Source: Myxococcales bacterium (GTDB lineage: Bacteria > Myxococcota_A > Polyangia > Polyangiales > Polyangiaceae). Taken from it: a stretch of DNA of 16,524 nt. A program made the position numbers and the translations under genes. Below the pieces are notes generated by a model, which searched no databases, was not told the origin of the DNA, and saw only the letters and a program-made list of their open reading frames with translations. Positions 13,934 through 16,524 of the stretch are shown here, one piece after another; within the stretch, counting starts at the first letter, position 1; every line of letters starts with the position of its first letter. The DNA lies in assembly GCA_013298325.1 (NCBI GenBank), contig JAAFHJ010000049.1, positions 1 to 16,524 of the forward strand. Reading direction: 5' to 3'.

Positions 13934-16042
13934 TCAAAGCTCGATCTGGGTCCCCAGCTCAACGACGCGATTCGGCGGGATGCGGAAGAAGGCATTCGCC
14001 GGCCGCGCGTTCTTTGAGAGGAAGATAAAGAGCTTCTTCCGCCAGGACGCCATCTTGCGGTTCTTGCGTTCAATAAGCGTTTCGCGGCCGAGGAAGAAGG
14101 AGATGTCCTCACCGAGATCGCCGCTCGTGTCGGCCGGCTCCGGGCGATAGGCCTGTGCGGCTCCGGTCGCGTCCGGGTTCCCTGCCTCTTTTTCGCTCCG
14201 CCGGAACTCGGCTTTTTTGCGAGCAATATGAAGCGCTTCTTGCACGTTTGGTGACTGCATGAAGCCGAAGGCGGCGGTCACCTGGTAGAAGCCATCGCCA
14301 AGGTCCTTCATGGAGACGATGCGCTCTTCCACGGGGACTTCCGGCTGGTGGCGCGTCGCAATCGACAAGAGAACTACGCGCTCGTGGAGCACCTTGTTGT
14401 GTTTGAAGTGATGCAGAAGGACCGGCGGGGCGCCTTCCGGATTCGAGGTCATGAAGACCGCCGTCCCGGCGACCCGGTAGGGCTTCATCGCGCGCACATC
14501 GGCAAGAAAGATGTCCAGCGGGAGCGTCGCCTCTTTGATGAACTCATAGAGGACGGCGCGGCCGCGGTGCCAGGTGAGCATGATCACGAGGACGGCGACG
14601 CCAATGGCGAGCGGGAACCAGCCGCCGTCGAGGACCTTCACCGCGTTGGCGCCGAAGAAGGAGAGGTCGATGACGAGGAAGAGGGCGACGAGCGGCCCCG
14701 CCTTCAGGAAACTCCAGCCCCAGCGGTGCCGGGCGACCGCGTAGAAGAGGACCGAGGTGACCCCCATCGTGCCGGTTACGGCGATGCCGTAGGCGCCCGC
14801 CATCGCCGTCGAGCTCTTGAAGCCGACGACGAGGCAGACGCAGGCGACGAGAAGGATGTTGTTGATCTCGGGAATGTAGATCTGACCTTCCGCCTCGCCG
14901 GACGTATGAACGATCGTCACACGGGGCCAGTACCCGAGCTGAACCGCCTGCTGCGTGAGCGAGAAGGCACCACTGATGAGCGCCTGGGAGGCGACGACCG
15001 TCGCGAACGTCGCGATGACGACGAGCGGATAGAGCATCCAGCCGCCGATGAGGTTGTAGAAGGGGTTCTCGGCCGCCTCCGGCTTGGCGAGCAAGAGGGC
15101 TGCCTGGCCGAAATAATTAATGAGTAGCGCGGGGTACACGATCGTGTACCAAGCGATTCGGATCGGGCGCTTTCCGAAGTGCCCCATGTCGGCATAGAGG
15201 GCTTCGCCGCCGGTGATGCAGAGGACGACGCTGCCGAGAATCAGGAAGCCGTGCCACTTGTGCTCGATAAAAATGTGGAGCGCATATTTCGGATTCACCG
15301 CGGCGAGCACCGAGGGATTCTTGATGATCCACGGCATGCCAATGGCGGCAATCGCGACGAACCATACGAGCATCGCCGGTCCGAAAATGGCTCCGATCTT
15401 GGCCGTCCCCCCTTTTTGGGCGACGAACAAACCGACGAGAACGACGAGCGTGATCGGGATGACGAAGGCCTTGAGCTTCGTCGTCGCCACTTCGAGCCCC
15501 TCGACGGCGGAGAGCACCGATAGGGAAGGGGTGATCATGCCGTCGCCGTAGAGGAGGGCGGCGCCGAAGAGGCCGAGCACCGTCAAGATCGCGAAAGCAG
15601 GCGCTTTCTTAAGGGGCGTGCCCGATGTTGCCGCCGCCGCCTTTTCCGCATCGGTCGGCGGCGCCTTGAGGAGCGCCAGGAGCGCGAGGATGCCGCCTTC
15701 GCCGTGGTTGTCGGCGGTCATGACGAAGGTCAGGTATTTCACGACGACGGTTGCCGTCAGCGACCAGAACACAAGCGAAACGATGCCAAGGATGTTCTCG
15801 CGGGCGACCGGCAGCCCGTGGGGGGCGGCGAAGCACTCCTTCATCGCGTAGAGGACCGAGGTCCCGATGTCGCCGTAGACGACGCCAAGGGCGCCGAGGC
15901 TCACCTTCGCGAGATCCCCCATGGTCGCGATCTTCGGGGCGTGGGCGCCGCCGGCATGATCGTGGGAGGTATGCGACTTTACTGGGGTTTCCGCGGACTT
16001 GTCCCCGGAGGGCTTTGCGTCGGCTACGGGCGTTTCGCTCAT
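13934..16042 (-). CDS. kup: Kup-type low-affinity potassium uptake transporter
   Basis: The product has 702 residues. E. coli Kup has 622; the difference is mainly an N-terminal cytoplasmic tail of about 40 residues containing a His-rich patch (HTSHDHAGGAHAP). The signature LGALGVVYGDIGTSVLYAMK is at about 50-68, although the Pro that usually follows GTS is Val63. Other family blocks are TADNHGEGGILALLALLK, LLYGDGMITPSLSVLSAVEG, GGEALYADMGHFGKRPIR and YGIAVTGTMGVTSVLFY. About 12 membrane helices are followed by a cytoplasmic domain of about 180 residues. Kup proteins take up potassium with protons across the inner membrane. The start at ATG 16042 has no good ribosome binding site; ATG 15922 (Met41) would give an E. 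coli-like N-terminus. The stop codon is fused with that of the kinase gene as TGATCA. Confidence 0.92.
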   Translation of the reverse strand: MSETPVADAKPSGDKSAETPVKSHTSHDHAGGAHAPKIATMGDLAKVSLGALGVVYGDIGTSVLYAMKECFAAPHGLPVARENILGIVSLVFWSLTATVVVKYLTFVMTADNHGEGGILALLALLKAPPTDAEKAAAATSGTPLKKAPAFAILTVLGLFGAALLYGDGMITPSLSVLSAVEGLEVATTKLKAFVIPITLVVLVGLFVAQKGGTAKIGAIFGPAMLVWFVAIAAIGMPWIIKNPSVLAAVNPKYALHIFIEHKWHGFLILGSVVLCITGGEALYADMGHFGKRPIRIAWYTIVYPALLINYFGQAALLLAKPEAAENPFYNLIGGWMLYPLVVIATFATVVASQALISGAFSLTQQAVQLGYWPRVTIVHTSGEAEGQIYIPEINNILLVACVCLVVGFKSSTAMAGAYGIAVTGTMGVTSVLFYAVARHRWGWSFLKAGPLVALFLVIDLSFFGANAVKVLDGGWFPLAIGVAVLVIMLTWHRGRAVLYEFIKEATLPLDIFLADVRAMKPYRVAGTAVFMTSNPEGAPPVLLHHFKHNKVLHERVVLLSIATRHQPEVPVEERIVSMKDLGDGFYQVTAAFGFMQSPNVQEALHIARKKAEFRRSEKEAGNPDATGAAQAYRPEPADTSGDLGEDISFFLGRETLIERKNRKMASWRKKLFIFLSKNARPANAFFRIPPNRVVELGTQIEL

Positions 16043-16133
16043 CGTGGGGCGCCGACTAGCACCGCCCCGAATTCTTTTCGCGGCTATCGCTACCGTTGGC
16101 TCGGCGACGCGAATCGACTCCCGTCACGCCGAT

Positions 16134-16155
16134 CGCTTAGAAGCGGCTAGAAGCG
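16134..16155 (+). repeat. Palindrome and tandem TAGAAGCG repeat before the last lipoprotein gene
   Basis: CGCTT-AG-AAGCG (16134-16145) is a perfect inverted repeat, and TAGAAGCG occurs twice, at 16138 and 16148, exactly 10 bases apart (one helical turn). The element ends 5 bases before ATG 16161 and could be an operator or overlap the ribosome binding site. Chance is not excluded. Confidence 0.35.
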
Positions 16156-16160
16156 ACAAA

Positions 16161-16524
16161 ATGCGTTTGCATCGAACTCCGCGCCGTTTCGCCGCATTTG
16201 CGCTGCTCGCCGGGGCCCTCGTCGGCTGCGGAAGTGCGGGGGCGACGCAACCAACCCTCGCCGCCGACGCCGGGCCTGCGCCGCCAGGCTGCCCGACCTG
16301 CACCTTTGGAGACGTCGCCGTCGCCGGGACGGTGAGCGCCCCCGCGATCGCGGAGCTTTCTGGGCTTGCCGCGAGCCGTCGTCATGCGGGTGTACTGTAC
16401 ACGCACAACGACTCTGGTGACGGCGCCCGCTTCTTCGCAATTGGGACCGACGCGACGTCGCGGGGAGAATTTCAGGTCCTCGGCGCGAAGGCGGTCGACT
16501 GGGAGGACATCGCCGTAGCCCCGT
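16161..16524 (+). CDS. Lipoprotein, N-terminal fragment of a probable beta-propeller protein
   Basis: The first 121 codons are in the window and the frame is open to the end. The signal peptide ends in a good lipobox, GALVGC, with Cys23 as the lipid anchor. A short Ala/Pro linker and two further cysteines (PGCPTCTFGDV) follow. From about residue 63 the sequence reads ELSGLAASRRHAGVLYTHND then SGDGARFFAIG, and ends KAVDWEDIAVAP. The order E-L-S-G-L-A, W/Y-T-H-N-D-S-G-D and V-D-W-E-D-I/L-A is typical of periplasmic proteins related to SdiA-regulated/phytase-like six-bladed propellers, often of unknown function. The missing C-terminus prevents a firmer call. The start is ATG 16161; GAAGCG upstream is a poor ribosome binding site. 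It is divergent from the Kup gene. Confidence 0.75.
   Translation, partial: MRLHRTPRRFAAFALLAGALVGCGSAGATQPTLAADAGPAPPGCPTCTFGDVAVAGTVSAPAIAELSGLAASRRHAGVLYTHNDSGDGARFFAIGTDATSRGEFQVLGAKAVDWEDIAVAP

Noticed and set aside
14348..15127. 259-residue plus-strand frame antisense to Kup
   Set aside because: Highly charged Arg/Glu/Asp-rich shadow translation of a membrane protein gene; no family features.
1..16524. Search for CRISPR arrays, tRNA or rRNA genes, insertion sequences, integrases, toxin-antitoxin or phage-defence cassettes
   Set aside because: No regularly spaced repeats, tRNA-like cloverleafs, transposase motifs or defence-gene signatures were seen; every sizeable interval is taken up by the genes listed.

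Overview
The window is chromosomal DNA from a very GC-rich Gram-negative bacterium, most probably a member of the Myxococcota (Polyangia-like). The evidence is a subtilisin-like protease ending in a MYXO-CTERM type sorting tail, several lipoproteins with Asp- or Ala/Ser-rich linkers after the lipid-anchor cysteine, a disulfide-paired RCC1-type lipoprotein, and an NtrY-like kinase. No tRNA, rRNA, CRISPR array, insertion sequence, phage gene or integrase is visible. Coding density is very high and no gene-free stretch exceeds about 225 bases.

Layout, left to right. (1) Bases 2-897, plus strand: the C-terminus of an OmpA-family peptidoglycan-binding protein, coupled through a GTGA overlap to an unrecognised 233-residue protein. 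(2) Bases 920-2540, minus strand: a two-gene unit with a FliM/FliN/SctQ-like double SpoA-domain protein followed by a small lipoprotein. (3) Bases 2647-5181, plus strand: a metzincin-type zinc metalloprotease lipoprotein, then a UbiA-family membrane transferase of the decaprenyl-phosphate phosphoribosyltransferase type. (4) Bases 5204-6052, minus: an alpha/beta hydrolase. (5) Bases 6133-6924, plus: a CPBP intramembrane protease. (6) Bases 6934-8247, minus: an MFS efflux transporter with a terminator-like hairpin in its leader. (7) Bases 8470-9582, plus: the RCC1-type lipoprotein. (8) Bases 9583-12228, minus: the S8 protease with four EF-hand-like loops and a MYXO-CTERM tail. (9) Bases 12287-13933, plus: an NtrY-like sensor kinase without an adjacent response regulator. 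(10) Bases 13934-16042, minus: a Kup-type potassium transporter. (11) Bases 16161-16524, plus: the start of a lipoprotein that runs off the window.

The genes form small, strictly alternating units rather than one pathway. Five convergent junctions have gaps of 22, 22, 9, 0 and 0 bases; in two of them the stop codons abut as TAATTA and TGATCA. The shared theme is the cell envelope: lipoproteins, secreted proteases, membrane transporters and an intramembrane protease. The CPBP protease matters in this context because myxosortases, the enzymes that process MYXO-CTERM tails, belong to that family. No clearly new multi-gene system is evident. The best leads are the orphan SctQ-like gene with its coupled lipoprotein, the EF-hand loops placed between the catalytic Asp and His of the S8 protease, the hairpin in front of the efflux gene, and islands of A/T-ending codons in otherwise GC-ending genes.
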